NCBI GenBank assembly: GCA_021292165.1
Contig: CM037878.1
Span: 257,721,921 to 257,785,920, forward strand
Direction: 5' to 3'
Source: Shinisaurus crocodilurus
Taxonomy: Eukaryota; Chordata; Lepidosauria; Squamata; Shinisauridae
Length of the DNA stretch: 64,000 nucleotides
This document shows positions 1 through 10,880 of this stretch, one piece after another. Positions within the stretch are counted from its first letter, which is position 1; each line of letters opens with the position of its first letter. The notes under the pieces are model-generated. The model saw nothing but the letters and a program-made list of their open reading frames with translations. It made no database searches and was not told where the DNA came from. The position numbers and the translations under genes are program-made.

Positions 1-574
1 CATTTCGGTTTCCTCCGGCGTCCCTAGCATAAACCCTCAGCGTATGGGTCCACGGTTGCATGGCGTGTGATTCCTCCATCCGGGGCAGGACCTCTGGAGG
101 TAGGGCATCTGGGGATGGAGTAGGACATCCGACAGAGGTGGAGTTAACCATCTGTCACATTTGAATAAGTGGCAGGGCTCATGAGGTAGCCTTTTTCACT
201 ACTCGGGTATGTTTTGTTCCCAGTGGGTGTGTGGGGATCACCCACCACTAGGAGCGCTCTCTGCCCACTTGCAGGCTCAACCAGACACAGAGATGGTGCC
301 CTTAAGAGGCAGATCAATGGGGCACAGAGGAGAAGAGGGGACACCTCCAGAAAGCACCATGGGAGAGCCACCAGTGGGATGTCCAGGCAGCCTAAGTCAT
401 CTCTTCTAGGGCAGGAGGAGTCACAAATCCCCAGGGCTGGGGTATGCCAGTCGAGGCACTGAGAGGTCATCTGAAATTGGCAAATCCTGAGAGGCTGATG
501 CTTGAGGGCAGGCAGTGTGGAAGCTAAGACAGTAAAGGAGTATGAAGTGCTCTGCAAAGAAGGCAAATGCAATT
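1..574. other. Unassigned intergenic DNA
   Basis: I see no gene, known repeat or simple repeat here. Reading frames are short and show no family resemblance. It ends where CR1-like sequence becomes recognisable. Confidence 0.5.
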
Positions 575-1165
575 TTAGGTTGCATTAATGGAAGCATAAT
601 TACAAAATTACGGAAAGTGATGGTTCCACTGTCCTCTGCTCTAGTCAGAGCGCACCTTGAATACTGTGTCCTGTTTTGATCCCCACGCTTGAAGATGGAT
701 TCATCTAAATTGGAATGAGCTTGGAGAAGGGCAACAAAGATAATCGGGAGACTAGAAACATAGTCCTATGAGGAAAGATGGACGGAACGGGGTATATTTA
801 GCCTTCAGAAGAGAAGACCGAGGGGGTATGTTAGCGCTTTCCAAGTACCTAAACAGTTGTCACAGAGTCGAGGCCGCAACGTGCCCTCTGTCATCGAAGA
901 CACGAGATAGGGGCTTAAATTACAGGATGGCAGATTTCGGCTGAAGCTCAGGAATAACGTCCTAACCGTCACAGCAGTCAGTGAAGGGAACCAACTGCCT
1001 GTGGACGTGGTGGGCTCTCTGTCGCTGGAGGGCTTCAGGCAAGTCTGGACAGACATCTGTCAGGGATGCTTGAGACTGGATTCCTGCACAGAGCAGGGGG
1101 TTGTCCGTGATGACCTCAATGGCCCCTTCCGCCTCTAGAATTCTATCATTCCACTGTTCTATGAG
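575..1165 (+). mobile_element. CR1-like LINE, 3' end
   Basis: The plus strand follows the order of a CR1 3' region: 'gcaccttgaatactgtgt', 'agccttcagaagagaag', a stretch like the last ORF2 codons plus 3' UTR, 'gcagggggtt', and a terminal 'ctatcattccactgttctatga' pattern. The 5' part is missing, as usual for CR1. It is diverged and has no open reverse transcriptase frame. Confidence 0.8.
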
Positions 1166-1394
1166 CAACGCATCAAAGGTGCCCCACAGAATTTTGCCTG
1201 GAATGGAATGGCAGTGGATGAGTCGAGTCCTCTGTGAATGTCAGCAGGTGTAGGGATTCTGTGTGTGGATTTCATGGGCACCGTAGCCCTGCCCCAGTTT
1301 CCAAGTTCCACTGGAGGGTGGCACACTGGCATGCAGACTCCCATCTTGCCCTGAGGAGAGGAGAACCAGAATCAACTTCTCCAAGACAAATAAT

Positions 1395-1512
1395 TGCTTG
1401 TCTTTTTTGTTTGATTGCATAATTTTATTGATTTTATTGTTTTAATAATTTCATGTAAACTGCTTTGTGAGTTCAGTCTGAAAAGCAGTATATGAATACC
1501 TTGAATAAATCT
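1395..1512 (+). mobile_element. Retroposon 3' tail (L2 or SINE type)
   Basis: A T-rich run leads into 'gtaaactgctttgtgag' and 'aaaagcagtatatgaata' followed by 'aataaa'. This hairpin-plus-tail arrangement is shared by 3' ends of several reptile LINEs and SINEs. No body can be assigned. DNA from 1513 to 2200 holds nothing I recognise. Confidence 0.4.
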
Positions 1513-2200
1513 GCATCCAAATCACTCTCTCTCCTTCCTTTTTGCTTTTCTCCTTTCTTTGTAGCAAGGCTATGAGAGACTTTAAGGGCAACAATTCTTC
1601 AGAATCCATATACTGAAGGCTGTTTACATTTTCTAAACATCGCAATATATTCTGCAGCCTCCTATTTGAAAGTTACAGTGCAGCCACTTCATACAAAGGA
1701 CGATGTTTCTTAGTACATGCTTAAATAGAATTGGCCAAAGGTTCTGCTGAATGCTCTAACTGGGATCATAGGACAAGTTATTTCTTTAAGCCTGTTCACC
1801 CCACTCTTCAACCCAAAAGGGCTTCCAGAGTGGCCTTTACCTCAATAAAAAGCAACCTGGCAGTCCCAGCCCTCAGGCTTACCCTGAAAAAGAGGTCACA
1901 AAGGGAAAGAGGGGTGGGGAGGGAGAAGGAAGAAAGGCAAAGGCAGGCCCCAGTTCTGAAAGTGATAATGGCCACCTGAGATGGAGACAGTTCAGGGAGC
2001 CTGGTGGATTGGCTGCTGCCCGGTGAAAGTTGGGGGAGAGACATGTATAAACCCAGTCTCAAAATGCTGCATTGTCACGAGCCAAGACGGTGGTAGGCTT
2101 CATGGTTTAATAAATTTGGCCACCATTTTATTTTTTATAGCTTGGCAAACTTGTTCTGGTGTATAATTCCAGTGTATGCAGGACTTTTTGCAAACTAGTT

Positions 2201-2366
2201 TCATAGATTCATAGTTCATAGAGTTGGAAGGGGCCTAGGAGGCCATCGAGTCCAACTTCTGCTCAATGCAGGAAACTAGAGGAGGGGTCTCCCATCCAAG
2301 TAATAACCAGGCTTGACCCTGCTTAGCTTTCCACGCTCAGACAAGCTGAGCCAGCGTGAGCCACAG
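2201..2366 (-). mobile_element. 5S-rRNA-headed SINE with CR1-like tail, copy A
   Basis: Read on the minus strand it starts with a head derived from 5S rRNA ('aagctaagcagggtc', then 'tacttggatgggagacc', covering box A and box C of the internal promoter). It then passes into 'gctcaatgcagg' complement and 'ccttccaactctatga', which is a CR1-type 3' end. Five copies of this chimera occur in the window. Confidence 0.75.
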
Positions 2367-2580
2367 TTATTTACTTATATTACATTTTTACTCTGCTCTT
2401 CCTTGTAGGAGAACAGGGCAGTGTATGTGGTCTCCTCCTGCCCCATTTATCTCTTCAAGAACCCTGTGAAGTAGGCTAACCTCAGTGCTAGTGACTGACC
2501 TGAGATCACCCAGTCAGCTTCATGGCTGAGCCACAGATATTAACCTGGGTCACCCTATTGCTAGTCCAACACTACTACAA
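2367..2580 (-). mobile_element. Old Sauria-type SINE
   Basis: The order of blocks matches the better copies in this window (tail, 'cctgtgaagtaggctaacctc', 'tgacctgagatcacccagtcagcttcatggctgag', 'gctagtccaacact'), but the sequence is strongly diverged. It abuts the 5S-headed SINE. Confidence 0.55.
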
Positions 2581-2767
2581 ACACGGGTTTTCACATTTGT
2601 CTCCACCACTAATTGAAAAAGAAAACATTTTGTAGTTGTGTGCATTACACTTAAGCACATGCTAGCTTAATGGACTGGTTATGTGTGTGTCAAATTATAT
2701 GTTCTCAAGGGTCAAAATAGGTGAGATATGGCAGAGCCTTGATCAGATCTCCTACTATTTTCATGGG

Positions 2768-2900
2768 GTGGTATCCAATGTTAGTCTACTTAGAATAGAC
2801 CCATTGAAATGAATGAGACTTAAGTTTGCCACAACTAACTTAAGTCCCATTCATATTAATGGGTCCATTCTATGTAGGACTAACATTGGATATTACCCTG
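2768..2900. mobile_element. Palindromic MITE
   Basis: The ends are inverted copies: 'ggtatccaatgttagtctac' on the left and 'gtaggactaacattggata' on the right. The inside is also complementary ('gacccattgaaatgaatgag' against 'cattcatattaatgggtcc'). It has no coding capacity. Confidence 0.6.
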
Positions 2901-2987
2901 TGGTTTCTTAAAAGCTCTGAATCTGATGAGATCAATGGTGCTGGGAGAGGGATGATTAACCCTTTCTCCCATTGTTTTCTCCAATTC

Positions 2988-3075
2988 AACAGTGCAATCC
3001 TATGCCTACTCAGAAATAAGTCTTATTGAATTCAGTGGGACTTACTCCCAGGTAAGCATGTAAAGGATTGCAGCT
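2988..3075. mobile_element. Short MITE with GCAATCCTATG end
   Basis: Begins 'agtgcaatcctatgcctact' and ends 'catgtaaaggattgcag'. The centre ('taagtcttattgaattcagt' then 'gggacttactcccag') is imperfectly palindromic. Related copies lie near 23.9 and 59.4 kb. From 3076 to 3690 I recognise nothing. Confidence 0.55.
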
Positions 3076-3689
3076 TAAAACACTTCCCTGAAGCTGCCGC
3101 TATTAGCTCCATAGAGGAAAAATTAGGTATTTCTTGTTATATAAAATCCCTTTATGCCTTAAAGACAACATTTTCTAGGCATAGAATTTTAGGACTTGAA
3201 ATAAAAACAAGCAAAGGCTCTGAGAGTGGTTGATGAAGGCATCTCCATCCCCAAGGTCTAAGTGTATAATGATGAATTATGAGATAAATGCACCAAGATC
3301 GTTATTGCCCCAAACCTCTCCAGCCTCCTCAAAATAGAGCAAAAAAATGATTTAATTGCAGTGTGACCTTCTCATATAGGCATTCATTAAGAAGTGATCG
3401 CTACATCTGAAAACACACTACAGAAATTGGCTATTGCTGTTCCGCAGAGAGGAGGTCCAATAAAACACTAAATCCGGACACTTCAGAGAGTTAATGCTCA
3501 GATTTATAGCCATCATTGAATGCTGTGTGTGCACACACAGTGACAAAGTGAGTGGGTGCTGAAGATATGCAGGAAAGTGAGATGAAGTAGAACCATCAGG
3601 GGTTCTACAAAGGATGGAGACACTGCAGCCAAAAACTCAGAGATCAACAAAAGGAAACCGTAGATTAAATATCATGTTAAATTAAATAT

Positions 3690-4044
3690 CCAGCAACATC
3701 AAGTAGGCCGCTCAACAAGGTCTGCCACGGACGGCCTTATCCTTATCCCATCAGCCAGAGCAGCCAGGCTGGTGGGGACTAGGAAGAGGGCCTTCTCTGT
3801 GGCGGCCCCCACATTATGGAACTCCCTCCCTAGTGACCTTCGCCATGCCCCCTCCGTGATGAGCTTCCGCCGTGCATTAAAAACATGGCTGTTCAGGCGG
3901 GAATATGGGGTGGGTTAGGTTTTTAATGAGAATTTTTTATATTGTTTTAATTATTATATTTTATTGTGTTGTTTTGTTGTATTTTAATTGTACATCGCCC
4001 AGGGTGGCCGGGTGACCGGCCAGATGGGCGATTGATAAATATAA

Positions 4045-4079
<35 letters not shown>

Positions 4080-4085
4080 ATGTTC
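3690..4085 (+). mobile_element. L2-like LINE, 3' end
   Basis: The plus strand contains the block 'gaagagggccttctctgtgg', 'atggctgttcaggcgggaat', then 'catcgcccagggtggccggg', 'gggcgattgataaatataat' and an (AAAT)n tail at about 4045-4080. This is the typical L2 C-terminal codons plus 3' end of reptile genomes. It is truncated and not coding. Confidence 0.75.
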
Positions 4086-5096
4086 TGCTGCACTGGCAGC
4101 TCATTCTTCACCAAAAGAGAATGTGCAAATATCCCACCACTGTCTATACCACCAGTTTTCTGCTCTAAATCTTCCTAAGTAAAACACACATTGATTGGGA
4201 GAAAATACATATGCTGTGCAATCACATGTATGGTAAAAAAAAACATGTTAGCATGTTCACAGGTAGAATTGGGGGGGACGCACAGAACAGAGCATGTGAG
4301 GAGGCAAAGCAAATCCCGCCCCCATCTTACCTTGTTGTGCTCTGTAGCTTTTAGGCAGTTTTTCTCCTGCTCAGAAGGTGGTGCCAATCACAGATGACCA
4401 TGCTAGGGGGGAAAACGCTTAATGCTATGAAGCGCAGCAAGATAAGGCCAAAGATGGGTGCCTGCTTTGATCTCCTTCCCTGCATGCTCCATTTTTTGTA
4501 AAGAGTAGGCCCACAGTTCTGCTTGATACATGACCAGGGCAAGCGTGTGTCTTCACATTAACATGCAGTTGCCTCACATATTCAGCTTGGCCCATGGATA
4601 GTCTCTGGCTATTATACGCACCAGCCACTCAGCTCTAAAGCAGACGTTGTCTGGTTATCACCTGAACATTATTTCCTTCTGTTTTATTCAGTTTATAGCT
4701 CACCCTATCCCAAGGGTTTAGGATGGATAATAGGTTAATTACAAAATCCTCAGTTAGTTTGGTTTGGATAAAAAACAACAACAACAACTGTTGTAAGCCG
4801 TTCTGAGAGCCTTTTCTGGCTGAAGAGCGGGGTATAAATGTAATAAATAAAATAAAATAAACTGTGAACACAAGGAGAAAATGTATTTGTGTCATTCTCT
4901 GTATTAGTGCAGTTCCACAGTATATTGTGAGTTGTCTACAGTATGAGAAACATGTTAAGGAAGGTACAGGCTGTACTGAGTGGGCCATAAAAGGTCTTGA
5001 GAAAGAGCTTGTGCAGACTCTTGCTCAATGGCTTGCAGAAATGGAAGAACCCCTCTGGACTTGGGAGTGTCTTTTCTCATGAGCTAGCTCTGCTAG
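4086..5096. other. Intergenic DNA with one retroposon tail
   Basis: Nothing is recognisable except 4790-4862, where 'ttgtaagccgttctgagag' and 'gagcggggtataaatgtaat' plus AAATA repeats mark another LINE or SINE 3' tail on the plus strand. The open frames here (up to 117 aa) look like chance. Confidence 0.5.
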
Positions 5097-5335
5097 GCTA
5101 GAACAGGCCTTCCATGAGCTGACAGGTAGGTAGTGGCATCTACTGCTCCTCCTTCTCACCAGCATTGTTGTCTGGGCCAAAGTGATAGGCAGGTGAACAA
5201 GCAAGTTGCAATGGTAAAGAGGAGGAACAAGTCCAGGGGGCTTTTGCCAGTGGGCCACTGCTGGGGTGTTGGCTCTTGGCAGATGCCTGACCATGCCTAC
5301 CCTTGACGCCAGACCTGCCTGGCATCACCAGTTTT
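5097..5335. mobile_element. Dispersed DNA element, copy 1 of 3
   Basis: Shares a long stretch with 45375-45740 and 52560-52925: 'tgctcctccttctcacc', 'gtctgggcca', 'aagtccagggggct', and the end 'cctacccttgatgc'. Ends of other copies suggest inverted termini of CAGCATCAAGG type, so it may be hAT-like. No coding frame is shared. Confidence 0.5.
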
Positions 5336-5344
5336 TAAAAAGTA

Positions 5345-5450
5345 TTGTAGCAGGTGATGGCAAAGACCTCTGCCTGAGTCCCTGCAGAGCCACAGAGCAG
5401 ACAATACTGAGCTAGGTAGACCAGCAACCTCCTATGCTGTACCCATAAGT
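5345..5450 (+). mobile_element. tRNA-derived SINE fragment (3' part)
   Basis: Contains 'gacaatactgagctaggtag' and 'cctcctatg', matching the body of a tRNA-headed lizard SINE that ends '..ACTGAGCTAGATGGACCA..TTCCTATGTTC'. The tRNA head is missing here; a copy with its head lies at 49402. Confidence 0.5.
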
Positions 5451-5693
5451 TTTACTAATGGAGGCAAATATCAGCTTGCGGGACAATTTTCACTGGGAGA
5501 ACTGTGTGTGGGGAAAGCATTAACTGCTCTTCTCCTCACAGCATGGTTTCAATTCAGGTTGCCCCTGTGGCTGCTTCTTGTAAAAGAAAAAGATGTTGAG
5601 CATTGTAATCACACAACTGCCAGCCACTTCATGGTTTCTTTAAACTTAATGCAATTTTAGTTCTTCTTGTGTCCACAGTTGTTGGGTTATAGC

Positions 5694-5839
5694 CAGTGCT
5701 TTTTTTCTGGAGAAAAGGGTACCGGAACTCTTGGATTACATTTCCTCGGGAGTAGATGGTGATTAAATTGTAATGCAATTAATAGAAGAAAAGGTGCTGG
5801 AACTCAGTTCCAGTGAGTTCCACCAGAAAAAAAGCCCTG
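5694..5839. mobile_element. hAT-type MITE with perfect 8-bp TSD
   Basis: Terminal inverted repeats are 'cagtgctttttttctgg' and 'ccagaaaaaaagccctg'. The element is flanked on both sides by GTTATAGC (5686-5693 and 5840-5847), the 8-bp target duplication expected of hAT transposition. It is 146 bp and non-coding. Confidence 0.85.
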
Positions 5840-6124
5840 GTTATAGCAGCATAACAGGAGGACCAACTTCTCAGTAAGTTTGGGGAAGATTTATTTGTTA
5901 TTCTCTCAAAGCAAACATGTGCTTGTTACTTGTGTCATCTCATACTTTTGAGGCTACAGAACAAAGTTTAAAACCCAGAGAGTTGGGGGAAATGGGCAGT
6001 TGGATTGATGCTCTGTAGGTTTCCTGCTCCTTAACTGCTCTGTAGGTTTCCTGCTCCTTAAAATCAGTCCACCCCAGGGCAGTGCACTGCTAGGTACCAA
6101 AAATATCCAGGGCTCAGGCCCACA

Positions 6125-6535
6125 GGAGAAAAAAAGTGCACAAATTTGCATATGCTAATTTACATATGTTCTAAAGTCTCTCTGTGTGTGTCTTTAAAGG
6201 ACCCTATCTCCTAAGGACACCACTATTTGTAAAAAGGGATGTACAGACAGGGGAGAGGAGGGCACTTTGATTTCAGCAAAAAACCTCAGGCAGAAAGATT
6301 CAAGGGGGGACAGCAGGAGGTGAAGCACATGTGGGCAAAAAGCCAGGTAATCCAGGGGAACAGATGCAACAGAGATCTTCAGGGCCCCTGGACCTTCATT
6401 TACAGCAAGTGCCCATGGACAGCATGGTGGTGGGGCAGATGGCCTCCCAGAGATTCAGTGTTCCAAATGAAAGATTTGGGGCTCCAGCCCTACTGGGCCA
6501 CCCCTAACACTGCCTCTGCTCCAGTCATTTCCCCT
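6125..6535 (+). mobile_element. Dispersed element 'family X', copy 1
   Basis: Aligns by eye with 44520-44755 and 60674-62190: shared blocks include 'aaaaagtgcacaaatttgca', 'cctcaggcagaaagattca', 'gaagcacatgtgggcaaaaa' and 'ccagccctactgggcc'. The class is not certain. It shows the unoccupied site of the hAT insertion found in the 60.7 kb copy. Confidence 0.6.
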
Positions 6536-6544
6536 TGATTCCCC

Positions 6545-6872
6545 TTATGCCTGGAACTACCTCCCAAAATACCTCCACACAATCATCTCCCTTATTCCCT
6601 TGAAAACCCTCCTGAAACTCACCTCTTCTGGGAAGCTTTTGGATCACATCCTAGTCCCTATACCGTATAGTATCTAAGGAAAAGTACATGTAATTGAAGT
6701 GATCTCATATTCTTCCCCTGCTTATCTGTGCCTCCATTTCCTCCTTCCTCTGTTGTTTCCCTGTGTCCATTTTAGATTGTAAGCCACCTGGGGTAGGGGC
6801 CTGTCATACATGTTCTTTGTAAAGTGCCATGTACATAAGTCATGCTATATAAATAAAATCATAATCATAATA
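6545..6872 (+). mobile_element. L2-like LINE, 3' end
   Basis: Contains 'ctcacctcttctgggaagc', 'ttttagattgtaagccacct', 'gtaaagtgccatgtacata' and 'gctatataaataaaat', the order seen at the 3' end of vertebrate L2 elements. It is truncated. Confidence 0.75.
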
Positions 6873-7044
6873 AAAACCACCATCCTAATCTAAGCAGAGA
6901 GGTGGTTGAAAATGGAGCCAAAGGTGTTGTATACTTCACTCCTGGGGAAGTAAATGAAGTATAAGTCCTGGTGAAGGACAAGGAGGAGTGGAAGAAGTTG
7001 GTGACAGACAGGTAATAGATGTGATGTGAAACAAGGGGTTAAGG

Positions 7045-7710
7045 CAGGGATGGGGAACCTTTGGCCCACCAGACCAGGCCACCCCATCTGGGCCATGAAG
7101 GCCTCCAGTGAAGCCCACTCCCCTCAGAGAAGAGAAAGAGGTGTGTATATGTATGTGAATCATAGAAAAGTAGAGTTGGAAGGGGCCTACAAGGCCATCG
7201 AGTCCAACCCCCTGCTCAATGCAGGAATCCAAGTCAAAGCATCCCTGAGAGATGGCCATCCAGCTGCACCTTGAATGCCTCCAGAGTGGCAGAGTCCACC
7301 ACCTCCCTAGGTAGTTGATTCCATTGTCTTATTGCTCTAACAGTCAAGAAATTTTTCCTGATGTTTAGGTGGAATCTGGGTTCCTGTAACTTGAGCCCTA
7401 TTATTCCGTGTCCTGCAAACTGGGATGATCGAGAAGAGATCCTGGCCCTCCTCTGTGTGACAACCCTTCAAGTACTGGAAGAGTGCGATCATATCTCCCC
7501 CTCAGTCTCCTCTTCTGAAGGCTAAACATGCCCAGTTCTTTCAGTCTCTCCTCATAGGGCATGGAGTTCGGGAAAGCATATCGGGGACCGCAAATGGGTG
7601 GGGGGCATCCACTTTGGGCTGAAGCCTTGCCCACTGCAGGCATGTGGCCCCCAATGTGCTTGCCCAGAGCCAATTCAGCCCAAGGGCCAAAGAAAGGTTC
7701 CTCAGCCCTG
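7045..7710. mobile_element. hAT-type element interrupted by CR1
   Basis: The termini are inverted ('cagggatggggaacctttgg' and 'aaaggttcctcagccctg'). Perfect 8-bp duplications GGTTAAGG flank it at 7037-7044 and 7711-7718. The middle is occupied by a CR1 3' end on the minus strand, so the hAT element is the older of the two. Confidence 0.8.
7158..7560 (-). mobile_element. CR1-like LINE, 3' end, nested
   Basis: On the minus strand it reads from 'atgaggagagactgaaag' through 'cagccttcagaagaggag', 'cttgaagggttgtcacac' and 'ggaaccagattccacc'-like sequence to 'ccttccaactctacttttct'. This is the CR1 ORF2 end plus 3' UTR. It interrupts the hAT element around it. Confidence 0.8.
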
Positions 7711-8198
7711 GGTTAAGGTAAATACTCCCTCACTCTTTTGAGAATTCTTTCCACGTGCAGCTTATAACAGACTATTCAAAGGCTGTATTTGCTCCCACTA
7801 GACAACACTATTTTGACCCTTGATGATTAATATAAGCAACGATTATCAGAGATTACCACTAGGAGATGAGGGGGAGGCGTTTCTGTGTGTTCTTCTCATA
7901 AGGCTACATACCACTGACAAACGTATCATGTAAACAAAACAAAAACGAGAACGAAAATTCAAAACAGTTATTATTTAACAACAACAACACAGAACAGACA
8001 GAAATTATGGCATTGTCAGATCATTTATGGAATCAGCAGCTCACTCATTGGTAGGAGCTGAAGATTTAATTAGAAATATCACGCCATGACAGAATTACAG
8101 CCTCATTTTTCCTAGACATAATACTTTGAGTTTGACCCATTGAAAAGATAATAGGCTAGCTATGAGATGTAACTCTGGATTAGCAGAAACATTTAGGA
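7711..8198. other. Unassigned intergenic DNA
   Basis: AT-rich DNA with no recognised repeat or gene. Confidence 0.4.
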
Positions 8199-8293
8199 CA
8201 TCATCCTATGCAAGTTTAGACAGAAAAAAGGTCTACAACTCCCAGCATGCCCCAGCCTTTTTTTTGCTGTCTAAACTTGCATAGGATTGCACC
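8199..8293. mobile_element. Palindromic MITE with CTACAACTCCCAGCATGCC core
   Basis: The left side 'catcctatgcaagtttagac' pairs with the right side 'gtctaaacttgcataggatt'. The core carries 'ctacaactcccagcatgcc'. It is the short member of a family also seen near 58.5 and 59.3 kb. Confidence 0.65.
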
Positions 8294-8639
8294 TTTAGTG
8301 GACCTTTGGCTCATGTTAACACAACTATTGTTGTTATTACTTGTTTACACCATTGGGGGACTGGGGGGGGAGAAAAACAATACCTTAAAGTCATAGTCTC
8401 TCCATATTTGTGGGTGCTACCATTAATCAACCAAGGATCCAGAGACAGAAATCCCATGTTAAATGATGCTCAATCAAATTGAGCAATGGATTTATATCTA
8501 TGGTGAAAGAACCTGGCTTCCATATGATGCTGCAGATAGACAGCCTATTGCCTGGACTGCTAAGTCCTGTGTGTGTGCGTGGCCTTCATATATCAAATAT
8601 ATAGAAATATAATGTATGGGATATAAAGTAATATGTTTA

Positions 8640-8915
8640 AAAGGGGATTAGCCCAGTTTAATGGAGGATAAGGCTATCAGTTGTTACTAGTCACGCTGGC
8701 TGGCTATATATTGCTTCCCATCTAAGAGGCAGCATGCCTCTGCATACCAGTTGCTGGGGAGTAGTAAGGAGGTGGTGCTGTTGTGCTCAAGTCACATCCT
8801 GCTTGTGGGCTCCCCGAGGGCATCTGGTGGCCACTGTGGGAAAAGAACACCAGACTAGTAGATGGGTCTTTGGTCTGAACCAGCCCGGCTCTTCTTATGT
8901 TCTTATTACAGGCTT
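8640..8915 (+). mobile_element. LINE 3' end (CR1/L2 type)
   Basis: Ends with 'gaacaccagactagtagatg', 'gtctttggtctgaacc', 'agcccggctcttcttatg' and 'ttctta', a common reptile LINE terminus ('..CTGGACTAGATGGGCCTTTGGTCTGATCCAGC..'). A shorter related end lies at 41195-41268. Confidence 0.6.
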
Positions 8916-9500
8916 GTTATCCAGATATGAAAACGTAACATGACAAAGGATGATAAAATGTAATCCTGCAATTTAGATATTGGCATGATGGCAGGAGGAG
9001 GAAGTAGGGAAGGGAAACCATTTCCCACTCCCACTATGCTTTGAATCATGCAATCATAATATTGTTCAATTGTAAACTTTATGGAAATATTACATTTTGC
9101 TATTTCCATGTATATTAAAATTAATAATACATTAGCCAGACTCAGTATTCTGCTTTGCTGTCATCTCGTCTCAGCTTTGTCCCGTTTATCTCCTGTACTG
9201 CTTTTTTTCTTGCTGCATTTTTTCCTATAACATCTGTTTCCCCCTACAACCGTACATCCCAGCTTCACTGTACCTTTAATTTATCATGCAGGCATTGCTT
9301 AGACTGACTGACTAATTTATGCAAGCACACTTGTCTCTACTGATGCCTCATTCATTCTCCCTCCCTATGTTTATCTGCTCATGCACCTTTCTATGAACTC
9401 TGTAAATCTTGTGACTTGGATTCTCTGAGGCAACAGTAGTTTTTTTCACATAATTTACTTCCACAAAGTGTTTCACCCCATAATGCAACCCTCTCTGGGA
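8916..9500. other. Unassigned AT-rich DNA
   Basis: I see no gene or repeat that I can name. Confidence 0.4.
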
Positions 9501-9508
9501 TCTGTAAG

Positions 9509-9673
9509 CAGGACCGGTGCAAGGCAGTTTGGTGCCCTAGGCAAGATCAGATATTTAGCGCCCCCCCTTCCCACTTGAGAGCGCTGTATTTTTTTTCAAG
9601 GCGTTTCTGGCGCCCTCTTTAGCCCTGTGACCTAGGCAGCTGCCTAGTTGGCCTAATGGTAGCACCGGCCCTG
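9509..9673. mobile_element. hAT-type MITE with perfect 8-bp TSD
   Basis: Begins 'caggaccggtgc' and ends 'gcaccggccctg'. It is flanked by TCTGTAAG at 9501-9508 and 9674-9681. The inner part is imperfectly palindromic ('tgccctaggca' against 'tgcctagttgg'). Confidence 0.85.
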
Positions 9674-9714
9674 TCTGTAAGCCTTCCAACTGCAGAGGCT
9701 GCAAAAGAAGCCAC

Positions 9715-10830
9715 TGATCGGGCAGAATGAGTGGGCAATCAAAAAGAACACCCCTCAGTGAGGCCTTTCAGCATCTCTCCAAATGTGTAGGGATTGTACA
9801 TGCATGTTAGGGTTAGGGTTAAGCTGCAGGCTCGGGCTAGGGTTAAGGTTAGGAAAACCTGGGTCTGTGTGCATGTCCTGGCACCTGAAACTAGCCTCTA
9901 TTGGGCAGAAAGAGAGTGGTCAAGAAGAACTCCCTCACTGTTGCCTTTGGGCATGCTCCTTCAATATATAGGGATTACACCTGCATGTTAGGGTTAGGGT
10001 TAAGCTTCTAGATAGGACTAGGGTTAGGAAAACCTTGGTCACTGTGCATTTTCAGTGTCCTGGGACTAGACTTGATTGGGCAGAAAGAGTAAACGGTCAA
10101 GAAGAACACCCTCAGTGATGTCTTTGGGCATGCTGTCTGGTTGGAGAGGGATTATACCATTGTGTTAGGGATAGGGTTAAACTTCAGGTTAGGGTTAGGA
10201 TAACTAGGGTCTGATTGTATGTCCTGGTGCCTGGAACTAGCCTTGTTTGGGTAGAAAGAGTGAGTGGTCAACAAGAATACCCTCAGTGAGTCCTTTAGGA
10301 ATCCTGTCCAAATGTATAGGGATTATACCTGCCTATAAGTGTTGTTATTGTTATGTTTAGGAAAACCTGGGTCCATGTGCATGTCCAGGGGTCTGAAACT
10401 AGCCTCAATTGGTAAGAAAGAGTGAGTGGTCAACCAGAACACCATCAGTGAGGCCCTTCGGCATTCTGTCCAACTTTAGGGATTATAGCTGTATGTTAGG
10501 GTTAGGGTTAAGCTTCAGGTTACTGTTAGGGTTAGGAAAATCTGGGTCCGTGTGCATGTCCAGGATCCTGGAACTAGCCTCAATTGGGCACAAACAGTTA
10601 ATGGTTTGCAAGGAAGGTCTCAATGATGCCTTTGGGCATGCCATCTGCTTGATTAGGTATTATACCTCCCTGTTAGGGATAGGGTTCAGGTTAGGGTTAG
10701 CAAAACCTGGTTCCGTATGCATGTTCTGGTACCTGGAACTAGGTTCTATTGGCCAGAAAGTGTGAGCGGTCAACAAGAATTCCCTCAGTGATGCCTTTGG
10801 GTATGCTGTCTGAATGTATGGGCATTGGTG
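9715..10830 (+). repeat. Satellite array with TTAGGG blocks (forward)
   Basis: About six units follow each other with spacings of roughly 153-182 bp (G-rich blocks near 9807, 9989, 10165, 10342, 10495 and 10673). Each unit reads: one or two GTTAGGG blocks, 'ttaagcttcaggtta', GTTAGG, 'aaaacctgggtc', 'tgcatgtcc', 'ggaactagcct', 'attgggcagaaagagtg', 'gtcaacaagaac', 'ccctcagtgatgcctttggg', then 'agggattatacctgc'. Frames through the array (up to 118 aa) are repeat-encoded chance frames. The same unit recurs in inverted orientation at 29735-30665. Confidence 0.9.
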
Positions 10831-10831
10831 G

Positions 10832-10880
10832 AACCTTCTTCATGCAAACCATGTACCCTACCACTGAGTGACAGTCCCCG
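10832..10880 (-). mobile_element. tRNA-derived SINE head fragment
   Basis: 'cttcatgcaaaccatgtacc' then 'ctaccactgagtgacag' is the reverse complement of a tRNA-like head ('gtagctcagtggtagagcac' type). It abuts the satellite array. Confidence 0.45.

Noticed and set aside
10409..10765. 118-aa open frame
   Set aside because: Made of units of the forward satellite array; same reason.
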